64,000 bases of DNA from Shinella curvata (GCF_022899935.1 NZ_JALJCJ010000002.1:310001-374000), one strand, 5' to 3'. Shown: positions 53,352 to 62,492, counted from the stretch's first letter. Numbers and translations are program-made. The notes: generated from the letters alone by a model not told the origin.

Positions 53352-56264
53352 TTACGCCCGCTTCATCAGCGGAAACCGCTCCTTCAGAAGCCGCTGCACC
53401 GAATCGTAGCCGATCGGCGGGCCGAAGAGGTAGCTCTGGCCGAACTCGCAGCCCATATTGGCGAGTTCGATCGCATCCTCTTCGGATTCGATACCCTCGG
53501 CCACAACCTGCATCTCCAGCTCCCGCGCCATCGAAATGACGGAGCGCAGCAGCACCGTGCGCTTGTCGGAGCCGTCGCGCACCAGCGCCTTGTCGATCTT
53601 GATCGTATCGAAGGGGAAACGCGTGAGGTAGGAGAGCGAGGAATGGCCCGTGCCGAAATCATCGAGCGCGAGACCGAGGCCGATATCCTTCAGCTTGGAG
53701 AGGATGAGGCGTGCCTGCTCCGGGTTCTCCATGACGATGGATTCGGTGAGTTCCAGCTTCAGCTTCTGCGGCTCGCAGCGGGTCTTGGCGAGTGCTGCGC
53801 GCACGTCGTTGTAGAGCTCGTTGTTGAGGAGCTGCGCGCTCGACAGGTTGACCGAGACGAAGACGGGCAGGTCGCCGGTCTGCAATTGCCAGTCCATCAG
53901 GTCGCTCGCCGCCTTGTCGAAGGCGAAGAGGCCGAGCTGGTTGATGAGATCGGACGCCTCGGCGATCGGGATGAATTCGGCCGGCGAGATATTGCCGCGC
54001 TTGGGATGATCCCAGCGCATCAAGGCCTCGAAGCCGGCGATCTCGGCATCCTTGAGCCGCACGATCGGCTGGTAGACGAGGGACAGTTCCTTGCGCTCGA
54101 TGGCGCGACGCAGGTCCGTCTCGATCTGAAGACGGTCGGCACCGAAGGTGCGGAAGGCGGGGCGGAACGGCTCGACGCGGTTGCCGCCGGCCTTTTTCGC
54201 CCGGTACATGGCAAGCTCGGCATCGTTGAGTAGGCCCGGCGCATCTTCCTGCTGGTCGACCCAGGAGACGAGGCCGATGGAGGCGGTGAGTATGATCTCG
54301 CGGCCGCCGAAATTGATCGGCACCATGATCGCCTTGCTCACCGCATCGGCGAAATCCGCGACCTTTGCCGGATCGCGCTCCGACATCAGGATCAGGCCGA
54401 ACTGGTCGCCCGAGAGGCGCGCCAGCGTGTCCTGCGGCTTCAGGAGACGGCGCAGGCGGCGGGTGAGCGCGATGAGAATATTGTCGCCGGCAGCGATGCC
54501 GAGCGCATCGTTGACCTGCTTGTAGCGGTCGATGTCGATGGTCAGCACGGTCGGGCGCACATTGTCGGAACTGCCGGTCAAGGATAGGATCGACTGGAGG
54601 CGGTCGAGGAAGACCTGGCGGTTCGGCAGGCCGGTCAGGTTGTCGTGCAAGGCGTCCTGCAACAGACGGTCGACGGAATTGCGCTGTTCGGTGATGTCGA
54701 TGATCGTACCGACGCAGCGGATGATCTCGCCATTGGCGCCGAGCACGGGGCGGGCGCGGATGGAGAGCCAGTGATAGTGTCCATCCTCGGCGCGCACGCG
54801 GAACTGATGGTTAAGCCGGCCCTTGCGGTGTTCCAAAAGCACGTCCAGCGTCGCGCGGAAACGGTCGCGGTCGTCGGGGTGCAGGCGCGGCAGCCAGTTG
54901 CGTGCCGGGCCGTGCATGACGCCGGGGGCAAGGCCGAGCTGGATGGAAATGTCGGGAATGGTGACGACGCGGTCGCGCGCAACGTCCCAGTCCCAGACGG
55001 TATCGCCGGAGCCTGTCAGCGCCAGCGACTGGCGCTCCAGATCGGAGAACAGGCCCTGGCTATAGGCGCCGCCGGCAAAGGCGTGCTGCATCACCGTGAA
55101 GCCGATGAGCAGCACGATCAGCACGAGGCCGCCGCCGAGCGCGGGCTGGATGATGTCGTTGTTGAGCTGGCCCGTCACCGTCAGCCAGGCGCCGAACAGC
55201 CAGACGAGGATCAGCGCCCAGGCGGGCACCAGCAGGATGGCGCGGTCGTAGCGGTTGAAGCCGAGATAGGCGATGAGCACGATGCCGACGGTGCCGGTCA
55301 GCGCGAAGGACAGGCGGGCGATGCCCGAGGCGATCGGCGGATCGTAGATCGCCACGCCGAAGAGCAGGCCAAGACCGAGGATCCAGGCGAGTGTCGCGTA
55401 GGAGAGATGCGCGTGCCAGCGATTGAGGTTCAGGTATGTGAAGAGGAAGACCACAAGGCCCGCCGCCAGGAACACCTCCGTTCCCGCGCGCCATATTCGT
55501 TCATCGCCGGCGGTGATGGATATGAGCTTGGAGAGGAAGCCGAAATCGACGCAGATATAGCCGAGCACCGCCCATGCGAGTGCCGCTGTCGCCGGCAGCA
55601 TGGAGGTGCCCTTCACCACGAAAAGGATGGTCAGGAACACCGCAAGCAGGCCGGCGATGCCGAGCACGATGCCGCGATAGAGCGTGAAGGCGTTGACCGT
55701 GTCCTTGTAGGCGTCCGGCTCCCAGAGATAGATCTGCGGCAGATCGGGTGTGGCAAGCTCCGCCACGAAGGTGACGACCGTGCCGGGATTGAGCGTGATG
55801 CGGAAGACGTCGGCTTCCTCGCTCTGCTGGCGGTCAAGCGCAAAACCTTCGCTCGGGGTGATCGAGATGATGCGCTTGGCGCCGAGATCCGGCCAGAACA
55901 GTTTCGACTGCACGAGGCGAAAGTGCGGGGCTACGATCAGGCGGTCGATCTGCTCTTCCGAGACATTGGCGAGCGCGAAGACCGCCCAGTCGCCCTGGTG
56001 GTCCTCAGAAGTGGCACGCACCTCGATGCGGCGCACGATGCCGTCGGTGCCGGGGGCCGTGGAAACCTGGAAGGCCTCGCCGCGGCCGCTGTAGATCTCG
56101 GTGGTGGCCGTCAGATCGAGTGCGGTGTCGTCACGGGAAATTTTTACCGGCTCGACGGCGAAGGCGCGGCCGGTCAGCATGCCGACGAAGAGCATCGTTG
56201 TCAGAAGGATGAGGGCGAGCAACCGGCTGGCACGCGGCGTTTGCGGCACGGATGAAGACGTCAT
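53352..56264 (-). CDS. 7TMR-DISM-PAS-GGDEF(degenerate)-EAL protein
   Basis: A 970-aa membrane protein. Signal peptide (1-36), an extracytoplasmic DISM-type domain (about 40-185), seven transmembrane helices (about 190-400), a PAS domain (415-530), GGDEF (550-700) and EAL (715-965). The GGDEF motif reads SGDQF (near 617) and the inhibitory site is KPQD, so cyclase activity is probably lost; the EAL half is intact (EALMRW, ELTESIVM, DDFGTGHSS, EGIE). It is therefore likely a cyclic-di-GMP phosphodiesterase gated by an outer-surface signal. Confidence 0.92.
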   Translation of the reverse strand: MTSSSVPQTPRASRLLALILLTTMLFVGMLTGRAFAVEPVKISRDDTALDLTATTEIYSGRGEAFQVSTAPGTDGIVRRIEVRATSEDHQGDWAVFALANVSEEQIDRLIVAPHFRLVQSKLFWPDLGAKRIISITPSEGFALDRQQSEEADVFRITLNPGTVVTFVAELATPDLPQIYLWEPDAYKDTVNAFTLYRGIVLGIAGLLAVFLTILFVVKGTSMLPATAALAWAVLGYICVDFGFLSKLISITAGDERIWRAGTEVFLAAGLVVFLFTYLNLNRWHAHLSYATLAWILGLGLLFGVAIYDPPIASGIARLSFALTGTVGIVLIAYLGFNRYDRAILLVPAWALILVWLFGAWLTVTGQLNNDIIQPALGGGLVLIVLLIGFTVMQHAFAGGAYSQGLFSDLERQSLALTGSGDTVWDWDVARDRVVTIPDISIQLGLAPGVMHGPARNWLPRLHPDDRDRFRATLDVLLEHRKGRLNHQFRVRAEDGHYHWLSIRARPVLGANGEIIRCVGTIIDITEQRNSVDRLLQDALHDNLTGLPNRQVFLDRLQSILSLTGSSDNVRPTVLTIDIDRYKQVNDALGIAAGDNILIALTRRLRRLLKPQDTLARLSGDQFGLILMSERDPAKVADFADAVSKAIMVPINFGGREIILTASIGLVSWVDQQEDAPGLLNDAELAMYRAKKAGGNRVEPFRPAFRTFGADRLQIETDLRRAIERKELSLVYQPIVRLKDAEIAGFEALMRWDHPKRGNISPAEFIPIAEASDLINQLGLFAFDKAASDLMDWQLQTGDLPVFVSVNLSSAQLLNNELYNDVRAALAKTRCEPQKLKLELTESIVMENPEQARLILSKLKDIGLGLALDDFGTGHSSLSYLTRFPFDTIKIDKALVRDGSDKRTVLLRSVISMARELEMQVVAEGIESEEDAIELANMGCEFGQSYLFGPPIGYDSVQRLLKERFPLMKRA

Positions 56265-56318
56265 TGAAAGCGCATTGTCCTTAGGTAACTGCCCAGTCCT
56301 GTCGCGCCCCGATGTCGC

Positions 56319-56912
56319 TCACGACGGCCTGTCGGCTGCCAGAAGCGAAAACATCACGTGGTCGCGCCACTCCCCGTTTATCTTCAGATACTCCCGAAGG
56401 TAGCCTTCCTGCCGAAAGCCGGCCTTTTCAAGGAGACGGATGCTTCTTGTGTTGTCTGGAATACAGGCTGCCTCGATACGGTGCAACTGAAGGCTGGAAA
56501 AGATATAGGGTATGACCAGTTTCAGGGCACCGAACATGTGGCCCTGACCGGCATGGCGCTCGCCCATCCAGTAGCCGACCATGCAGCATTGCGCAGCACC
56601 ACGCCTGATATAGCCGACCGTGAGGCCGCCCAGCAGCGTTTTCTCCGCCCGCTCGAAGACGAGCAGCGGCACGGCCTGGCCGGATGAAAATTCCTGTTCA
56701 TTTCGGATGACGCGGGCCCGAAACGAACTTTCCGTCAGCTCGTCTCCCCGCCAGGTCGGCTCCCATGGCTCGAGAAAGCGTCGGCTTTCGGAGCGAAGCT
56801 GGTACCATTGCCGGTAATCATGAAAGCGCGGAAGGCGAAGCAGATGCCGGTCGTCGGCAAGTTCCACGGTGTCGGACTGCCGGGACAGAAACCGAAAAAC
56901 CGATCGTGTCAT
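56319..56912 (-). CDS. GNAT acetyltransferase, RimJ/RimL type
   Basis: A 197-aa GNAT protein of the N-terminal-alanine acetyltransferase (RimJ-like) group. The acetyl-CoA region is GYWMGERHAGQGHMFGAL (about residues 111-128) and the C-terminal part NTRSIRLLEKAGFRQEGYLR. RimJ-type enzymes acetylate ribosomal proteins or small molecules; the target here is open. The gene lies 54 nt downstream of the DISM gene stop-to-start on the same strand reading away from it, and is probably a separate transcript. Confidence 0.88.
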   Translation of the reverse strand: MTRSVFRFLSRQSDTVELADDRHLLRLPRFHDYRQWYQLRSESRRFLEPWEPTWRGDELTESSFRARVIRNEQEFSSGQAVPLLVFERAEKTLLGGLTVGYIRRGAAQCCMVGYWMGERHAGQGHMFGALKLVIPYIFSSLQLHRIEAACIPDNTRSIRLLEKAGFRQEGYLREYLKINGEWRDHVMFSLLAADRPS

Positions 56913-57185
56913 TCATTCCTCCGCCCGCCTTGCCCAAAGCGCGTCTTTTTAAGAGATTATTCCGAGAGGCGCGATGACGTCAAATGTGGATGGTGCAAGA
57001 GAATGAAGGGCTGTTTCGAGCCGGATGCGCGCAAAGTGTCAGGCCAAGAAGCTTGGCACCTCGGACTGTCCACGGGCGCTGCCGCATCTCGGTCAGATGC
57101 TTGAGATTTGGGTATCTGCGGCCTATCCAGGAATTGTCATGTAGAACATCGCCGCTTGCCTGCGATGGAGGCGAGAGAGCTTGTT

Positions 57186-57710
57186 ATGGAAGCTGGGCGG
57201 ATCATTCTGCTAAACGGCACATCCAGTTCAGGCAAGTCGACCCTGGCGAGGGTGCTGCGGACGGCGCTACCCGAGCCATTCTGCTATTATGCTTCTGACC
57301 AACTGGCCGACGCGGGGTTCCGCACGATCAAGCGTGATGCCCGTCGGCATGGTCTTGAGCGCGCCCGGTTTTTCGACGGCTTCCATCGCTCCATTCTGTC
57401 CTTTGCCGAAGCCGGCAATGACCTGCTCGTCGAACATATCGTGGAGGAGGAAAGCTGGGCGCGCAGCCTGCAGCAATTGCTGGCGCCGCTGGATGTGTTC
57501 TGGATAGGCGTGCATGCTCCGATGGCGGAACTGGAGCGGAGAGAGTTGCAACGCGGCGACCGTTCTCCAGGCGAGGCAGTCTTTCACCTGAAAACCCACG
57601 ACTATTGCACCTACGACCTGACGGTCGATACCAGCGAGCCGGAAGATGTCGTGGTTGAAAAGATCGTGACGGCATGGCGTGGTCGAACCCGCCGAGCGTT
57701 TAAAGCGTAG
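57186..57710 (+). CDS. P-loop kinase of the chloramphenicol phosphotransferase-like (CPT) family
   Basis: A 174-aa P-loop protein. The Walker A is ILLNGTSSSGKSTLARVL (residues 6-23) and the YASDQLADAGF segment holds the Asp near residue 40 equivalent to the base in CPT. The later WIGVHAPMAELERRELQRGD resembles the CPT lid region. CPT phosphorylates the 3'-OH of chloramphenicol, but most homologues have unknown substrates, so resistance should not be assumed. I chose the ATG at 57186, with GAGAG eight nt upstream; earlier starts lack support. Confidence 0.78.
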   Translation: MEAGRIILLNGTSSSGKSTLARVLRTALPEPFCYYASDQLADAGFRTIKRDARRHGLERARFFDGFHRSILSFAEAGNDLLVEHIVEEESWARSLQQLLAPLDVFWIGVHAPMAELERRELQRGDRSPGEAVFHLKTHDYCTYDLTVDTSEPEDVVVEKIVTAWRGRTRRAFKA

Positions 57711-57971
57711 CAAGCCGCACGTTCTGCGTGATGGACGAAATCGGCCATCGGACGTCTGGAGACGGTTTATCTACCTGATCGATGTCCTCACGAAGAAGAA
57801 GGAGGCCAAGCCAACTACCGGCCACTATCGCGGGAAAATGGTCTTGTTTTGGTGCCATGCAAAAGCCGCATGCCTGCGGTGTAAGCATATGCATTTTCTC
57901 TGAGCAGGGGATCGACTATCTATTGATCAACGCAAGAGACACAGACGAAACAAACCCAAAGGATCAGACAC

Positions 57972-58121
57972 ATGAACATCTTCGCAAAGCTCAAGAAGAG
58001 TGCCGCTGAACGCCGCGCCGTCCGTGAACTCGGTGCCCTTGATGACCGCGCCCTGCAGGACCTCGGCATCTCCCGCGCCAACATCCAGGCTGCCGTCAAG
58101 GGCATGGTCGTTTTCGGCTGA
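57972..58121 (+). CDS. DUF1127 small protein
   Basis: A 49-aa protein with the DUF1127 pattern: MNIFAKLKKSAAERRAVREL, then GALDDRALQDLGISRANIQA. AAGGA lies at ribosome-binding distance. DUF1127 mini-proteins of alphaproteobacteria are Arg-rich and have been linked to RNA turnover and phosphate or stress regulation. It is monocistronic and ended by the terminator at 58243-58271. Codon use is normal, and the gene is too short for many gene finders. Confidence 0.85.
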   Translation: MNIFAKLKKSAAERRAVRELGALDDRALQDLGISRANIQAAVKGMVVFG

Positions 58122-58242
58122 TACGGCTTCGGGGCAAGCGCCCCGCGCTACGAGGGATGACATCGGTGCGCCCGATGCGGCAGCGCCAGCCCGGTCATCC
58201 CTGATACCCGATCGGGATTCTCCCCCCAAGTCCCGACCAAGC

Positions 58243-58271
58243 AACCCGCCGCAAGGCGGGTTTTGTTTTTT
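58243..58271 (+). terminator. Rho-independent terminator
   Basis: AACCCGCC (58243-58250) pairs with GGCGGGTT (58255-58262) around a GCAA tetraloop, followed by a T-rich tail (TTGTTTTTT). It ends the DUF1127 transcript about 120 nt after the gene; the intervening sequence may form part of a 3' UTR. Confidence 0.85.
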
Positions 58272-58346
58272 GGGCACCCACCGTTGTCGACGCTCTCGTG
58301 TCCCGCTGCTATCACCGCAGGGCATGGACATCGAAAAAGCGGCCCC

Positions 58347-58667
58347 GTGAAAAACGTTCTCTTCATCTGCAGCCAGAACAAGCTCCGCAGCCCGACCGCC
58401 GAACAGGTGTTCGCAGACTGGCCGGGGATCGAAACCTCGTCGGCCGGCACCAACAATGACGCGGACAATCCGCTCTCAGCGGAAGAGATAGAATGGGCGA
58501 ATATCGTGTTCGTGATGGAGAAGGCTCATCGCAGCAAGGTGCAGGCGCGATATCGCCGGGCTCTCAATGGAAAGCGGCTGATCTGCCTCGATATTCCGGA
58601 TGACTATGTTTTCATGGACCCCGCGCTCATCGAGTTGCTGAAGGCGAAAGTGCCTCCGCATCTTTGA
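58347..58667 (+). CDS. Low-molecular-weight protein tyrosine phosphatase family protein (small)
   Basis: A 106-aa protein. VLFICSQNKLRSPTAEQVFA (residues 4-23) holds the C-x5-R phosphatase signature, here CSQNKLR. It is shorter than classical LMW-PTPs (about 150 aa) and has no C-terminal DPY tyrosine loop motif; the DIPDDYVFMDPALIE segment may replace it. Substrate unknown. The start is the GTG at 58347; upstream codons, including a decoy ATG at 58324 in another frame, do not extend the domain. Transcribed from beyond the DUF1127 terminator. Confidence 0.8.
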   Translation: MKNVLFICSQNKLRSPTAEQVFADWPGIETSSAGTNNDADNPLSAEEIEWANIVFVMEKAHRSKVQARYRRALNGKRLICLDIPDDYVFMDPALIELLKAKVPPHL

Positions 58668-58694
58668 ATGAGCTTGTCAGGCGAGGCAGTCTTC

Positions 58695-58723
58695 CCCTGA
58701 CGGCCACAGTCGGGCCGTCAGGG
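58695..58723. terminator. Hairpin between convergent genes
   Basis: CCCTGACGGCC (58695-58705) pairs with GGCCGTCAGGG (58713-58723), loop 7 nt, between the phosphatase and M16 peptidase stop codons. The stem is strong but the T-run is weak, so it may be an incomplete terminator. Confidence 0.6.
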
Positions 58724-58735
58724 ATTTCAGGCTGC

Positions 58736-60028
58736 TCAGCTCGCCGCGCGATCGATGGTCCCGCGCGACAGCGAGCGGGTGATGTCGCCGGTCGGGACGA
58801 GGTGTTCCAGCGGGCCGATGGCCGAGATCGTCGGGACCGTGTCGAAGAACAGGCGGCCGGCGAGGTCGGTCAGGCGCTCGACGGTGATGCCTTCGAGGCG
58901 TTCCATCAGCTCTTCATTGGGGATCGGGCGGCCGTAGAGCATCATCTGGCGGGCGATCTGGCCGGCGCGGGCGGCCGGGCTTTCCTGGCCCATCAGAAGC
59001 TGGGCGCGGATTTGCGCGCGCGCGCGCTCGATTTCCTGCTGGTGGATGGTTTCCGACGACTTCTTCAGCTCGTCGAAGATGACGGGCATCAGTTCCGGCA
59101 GGTTTTCGCCGCCGGTTGCGGCATGGATGCCGAAGATGCCGGTATCGGAAAAGCCCCAGTGGAAGGCGTAGATCGAATAACACAGGCCGCGATGCTCGCG
59201 CACTTCCTGGAAGAGGCGGGAGGACATGCCGCCGCCGAGGATGTTGGCGAGGATCTGCGAACAGTAGAAATCGCGGGCGTGATAGGCCTTGCCCTCGAAG
59301 CCGAGCAGCACCTGCGCATCCATCAGGTCGCGCGTCTCGCGCACGTCGCCGCCGGTATAACGGGCGGGCTCGAAGACCGGCGAGACTTTTGGCGCGGTGG
59401 GCAGGCTCGAGAAGCGTTCTTCGACCTGCTTGACGAATTCGTCGTGCTTCACGGCGCCGGCCGCTACGACGAACATGCGGTCCGTCGTATAGTTGCGGTC
59501 GAGATAGCTGCGGATTTCGCCGGGCGAGAAGGAGAGGACTGTGTCCGGCGTGCCGAGAATGGCGCGGCCGATGATCTGGTCGCGATAGGCAACCTCGGAG
59601 AACTTGTCGAAGACGACGTCGTCGGGCGTGTCGTTGGCCGCGCCGATTTCCTGCAGGATGACGTGTTTCTCGCGGCGCAGCTCTTCGTCATCGAAGACGG
59701 ATTCCGTCAGGATGTCGGCGAGGATGTCGACTGCGAGCGGGACGTGGTCCTTCAGCACGCGGGCATAGTAAGAGGTGGTTTCCGTCGAGGTGGCGGCGTT
59801 GACTTCGCCGCCGACATTTTCGATTTCCTCGGCGATCTGGCGGGCGGAGCGGCGCTCGGTGCCCTTGAAGGCCATGTGTTCCAGAAGATGGGCGATGCCG
59901 TGCTCGTCCGCGGTTTCGTTTCGCGACCCCGACTTGATCCATACGCCGAGAGCCACACTCTCGAGATGGGGCATGTTTTCGGTCACCACGGTCAACCCGG
60001 AAGCAAGCCGGGTGCACTCAACTTTCAT
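58736..60028 (-). CDS. M16 family zinc peptidase (mitochondrial-processing-peptidase-like)
   Basis: A 430-aa M16 protein with the inverted zinc motif HLLEHMAFKGTERRSAR (HxxEH, near residue 50) and the distal Glu in REKHVILQEIGAANDTPDD. The C-terminal half has the R/Y-type FHWGFSDTGIFGIHAATGG. It resembles the beta subunit of mitochondrial processing peptidase; bacterial members degrade peptides. The start is ATG at 60028 or 60031; I took 60028 because homologues begin MKVECTRLASGL. It is downstream of thrC by 105 nt, the usual rhizobial order. Confidence 0.93.
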   Translation of the reverse strand: MKVECTRLASGLTVVTENMPHLESVALGVWIKSGSRNETADEHGIAHLLEHMAFKGTERRSARQIAEEIENVGGEVNAATSTETTSYYARVLKDHVPLAVDILADILTESVFDDEELRREKHVILQEIGAANDTPDDVVFDKFSEVAYRDQIIGRAILGTPDTVLSFSPGEIRSYLDRNYTTDRMFVVAAGAVKHDEFVKQVEERFSSLPTAPKVSPVFEPARYTGGDVRETRDLMDAQVLLGFEGKAYHARDFYCSQILANILGGGMSSRLFQEVREHRGLCYSIYAFHWGFSDTGIFGIHAATGGENLPELMPVIFDELKKSSETIHQQEIERARAQIRAQLLMGQESPAARAGQIARQMMLYGRPIPNEELMERLEGITVERLTDLAGRLFFDTVPTISAIGPLEHLVPTGDITRSLSRGTIDRAAS

Positions 60029-60133
60029 CATGCGCACTTTCTGCGTTTTCAGCCTTTCCGCCGCCCGCGGGAAACCGGAAAGGCCCTCCCTTTAAACACG
60101 CAAATGCCGGGTGCAACCGCTCCCGGCCTTGCC

Positions 60134-61531
60134 TTAGCCCCGGATTCGCGAATGGTCGCCGATGAAGGCTTCCACGACGTCGAGCTCTGCGCTCAGCACG
60201 TCAAAACGCTCCTCCCTTTGCATCAAATCAGCAAGCCACGATGGAAGCGCCGGGTCAATACCGCACGCCGATTTTACTGCGGCGGGGAATTTTGCCGGAT
60301 GCGCGGTGGCGAGCGTCACCATCGGAGAGCCCGGCTTTTCGTGTTTTGCAGCGACGAACACGCCGATCGCCGAATGTGGATCGAGCAGGTAGCCGGTCTC
60401 GGCGAGCGTCGTCTTGATGGTCTTTGCGACCTCTTTTTCCGAAGCGCGGCCCGCGCGGAATTTTTTCCGGATCGCCTTCAGTGCCTTGTCCTCAATCTCG
60501 AAGGCGCCCGACTGCTTGAGGCTTTCCATCGCGCGACGCACGGCACCCGCATCGCGGTCATAGGCTTCAAACAGCAGACGCTCGAAGTTCGAGGAGATCT
60601 GGATGTCCATCGACGGCGAGGTAGTCGCCTTGACGCCCTTCATCTCGTAACGGCCGGTCTTCATCGTGCGGGCGAGAATGTCGTTCTCGTTGGTGGCGAT
60701 GACCAGTTTGTCGATCGGCAGGCCCATGCGCTTGGCGCCGTAGCCGGCGAAGATATCGCCGAAATTGCCGGTGGGAACGGTGAAGGAGACTTTCCGGTCC
60801 GGCGCGCCGAGGGCGACCGCCGTCGTGAAGTAATAGACGATCTGGGCCATGATGCGCGCCCAGTTGATCGAGTTGACGCCCGAGAGCTTCATGCCGTCAC
60901 GGAATTTCGTGTCGTTGAACATCGCCTTCACGAGGTTCTGGCAGTCGTCGAAATTGCCTTTGATGGCGAGCGCGTGGACGTTCTTTTCCTTGGAGGTGGT
61001 CATCTGGCGCTGCTGCACCGGCGAGACCTTGCCCTCGGGGAAGAGGATGAAGATGTCGGTGCGCTCGCGGCCGGCAAAGGCGTCGATGGCGGCGCCACCC
61101 GTGTCGCCCGAGGTCGCGCCAACGATGGTGGCGCGCTCGCCGCGAACGGCAAGCGCATGGTCCATCAGGCGGGCGAGCAGCTGCATCGCCACGTCCTTGA
61201 AGGCGAGCGTCGTGCCATGGAACAGTTCCATGACGAAGGAATTCGGGCCGGTCTGCACCAGCGGCGCAATCGCCGGATGGCGGAACGTGGCATAGGCCTC
61301 GTCGATCATCGCGCGGAATTTATCGGCAGGGATGTCACCCTCGACGAAGGGCGAGAGAACCGTAAACGCGATCTCCTGATAGGATTTGCCGCGCAGCGCC
61401 CGGATCTCCTTCTTGGAGAAGGTCGGCCATTCGCGCGGTACATAGAGACCGCCGTCGCGGGCAAGCCCGGCGAGAAGCGCATCGGAGAAGCCGAGGGAAG
61501 GGGCCTCGCCCCGCGTCGAAACATAATCCAC
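60134..61531 (-). CDS. thrC: Threonine synthase
   Basis: A 465-aa PLP enzyme converting O-phosphohomoserine to threonine. YVSTRGEAPSLGFSDALLAG is the N-terminal family block, FKDVAMQLLARLMDHAL holds the PLP lysine, and VGATSGDTGGAAIDAFAGRE the phosphate loop. I chose the GTG at 61531, which has AAGGA nine nt upstream; a GTG at 61537 would be only 3 nt away and the ATG at 61579 would add unlike residues. Length fits. It reads into the M16 peptidase gene. Confidence 0.95.
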   Translation of the reverse strand: MDYVSTRGEAPSLGFSDALLAGLARDGGLYVPREWPTFSKKEIRALRGKSYQEIAFTVLSPFVEGDIPADKFRAMIDEAYATFRHPAIAPLVQTGPNSFVMELFHGTTLAFKDVAMQLLARLMDHALAVRGERATIVGATSGDTGGAAIDAFAGRERTDIFILFPEGKVSPVQQRQMTTSKEKNVHALAIKGNFDDCQNLVKAMFNDTKFRDGMKLSGVNSINWARIMAQIVYYFTTAVALGAPDRKVSFTVPTGNFGDIFAGYGAKRMGLPIDKLVIATNENDILARTMKTGRYEMKGVKATTSPSMDIQISSNFERLLFEAYDRDAGAVRRAMESLKQSGAFEIEDKALKAIRKKFRAGRASEKEVAKTIKTTLAETGYLLDPHSAIGVFVAAKHEKPGSPMVTLATAHPAKFPAAVKSACGIDPALPSWLADLMQREERFDVLSAELDVVEAFIGDHSRIRG

Positions 61532-61855
61532 GTTCACAGGTCCTTGGAATGGTTGGGGGTTGCGGACGGGATCGTCCACCGGTCGTTCGGTCGCTGTGCT
61601 GCCATCGTCCTTCCGACCTTACCCGAAAGGCCACGCCTGCTGCAGGTCTCTTTGCGGCAGATCGTGGCAATGCCGTTGCGTGCGGCCCGTCGAAACGGGC
61701 CTCTCCGAAATTCTGCGGGCGGTTTCATTCGACAATCGATTTTTCGCCGCGTCGCTGCTATAGACCATCGCCTAGGGTCGTGAAAAGGCCCGTGAAACGA
61801 GTTCCGAAAGGCTTGGTCGCTGGGGGCGGGGCCTGATCGCAGGGGTAAAAGTAAC

Positions 61856-62437
61856 GTGTTTGCAATGACGATCCGCCGCTTTCTCGGCATCTCCCTTCTC
61901 GCCCTCGTGGCCGGCTGCAACCAGACGGACAAGCCCGCCGATCTCGGCGTTTCCAGCGATACGGCCGGCGCCGGCACGCAGGTGACCGCCAATGCGCAAC
62001 AGACGCAGGGCTCTGCCGTGATTCAGGGCGCCTGCCCGCAGGTCTATCTGCGCGACGGTACGTCCGTGCTGCGCCGCTACGCCAAGGGCGCCAAGGATGA
62101 TCCATCGAAGTTGCTCTACCAGGTGACGCTTGCCGAAACGACGCGCCGCTGCGTGGTCAACGAAAGCCAGCTCGTTATGACGGTCATGGTCCAGGGCCGT
62201 ATCGTCGTCGGCCCGGCCGGAAGCGCCGGCACCTCGGTCAATGTCCCAATCCGCGTGGCCGCCGCCGATGGCGACAACACGCTCTTCACGGATCTCGTGC
62301 AGTTCCCGGTCAACATTCCGGCCGAAGGCACGGCGCAGTTCGTCTTCACGAAGGACAACGTCACCATTCCCGGCGGCTCGGGCGGTTTCGTGCGCGCCTT
62401 CGTCGGCTTCGACGAAGGCCCGTACAACACGAAGTAA
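61856..62437 (+). CDS. Predicted lipoprotein, unknown function
   Basis: A 193-aa lipoprotein. The lipobox is LALVAGC (Cys21), followed by a low-complexity linker rich in Ala, Thr and Gly. The C-terminal domain holds ACPQVYLRDGTSVLRRYAKG and TTRRCVVNESQLVMTVMVQG, with two cysteines that could pair. It is conserved in rhizobia without a known function and is probably anchored to the outer membrane. It starts with GTG at 61856 (AGGGG upstream) or ATG at 61865. The terminator at 62458-62492 is shared with the convergent HAD gene. Confidence 0.78.
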   Translation: MFAMTIRRFLGISLLALVAGCNQTDKPADLGVSSDTAGAGTQVTANAQQTQGSAVIQGACPQVYLRDGTSVLRRYAKGAKDDPSKLLYQVTLAETTRRCVVNESQLVMTVMVQGRIVVGPAGSAGTSVNVPIRVAAADGDNTLFTDLVQFPVNIPAEGTAQFVFTKDNVTIPGGSGGFVRAFVGFDEGPYNTK

Positions 62438-62457
62438 CGGTCTCAACGCCATCCAGC

Positions 62458-62492
62458 AAAACGGCCGCGGAAGCATCTTCCGCGGCCGTTTT
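62458..62492. terminator. Bidirectional hairpin terminator
   Basis: A perfect 16-bp stem (62458-62473 with 62477-62492) with a 3-nt CAT loop, AAAA and TTTT at the ends, between the convergent lipoprotein and HAD genes. Confidence 0.88.

Noticed and set aside
57679-57903. A 74-codon plus-strand frame after the CPT-like gene
   Set aside because: It overlaps the 3' end of the CPT-like gene, has no ribosome-binding site, and its composition is that of a chance frame.
58664-61783. A 1039-codon open frame on the plus strand
   Set aside because: It is antisense to the M16 peptidase and thrC, both of which have intact catalytic motifs. Long antisense frames are common in such GC-rich DNA, and its translation is low-complexity with no domain.
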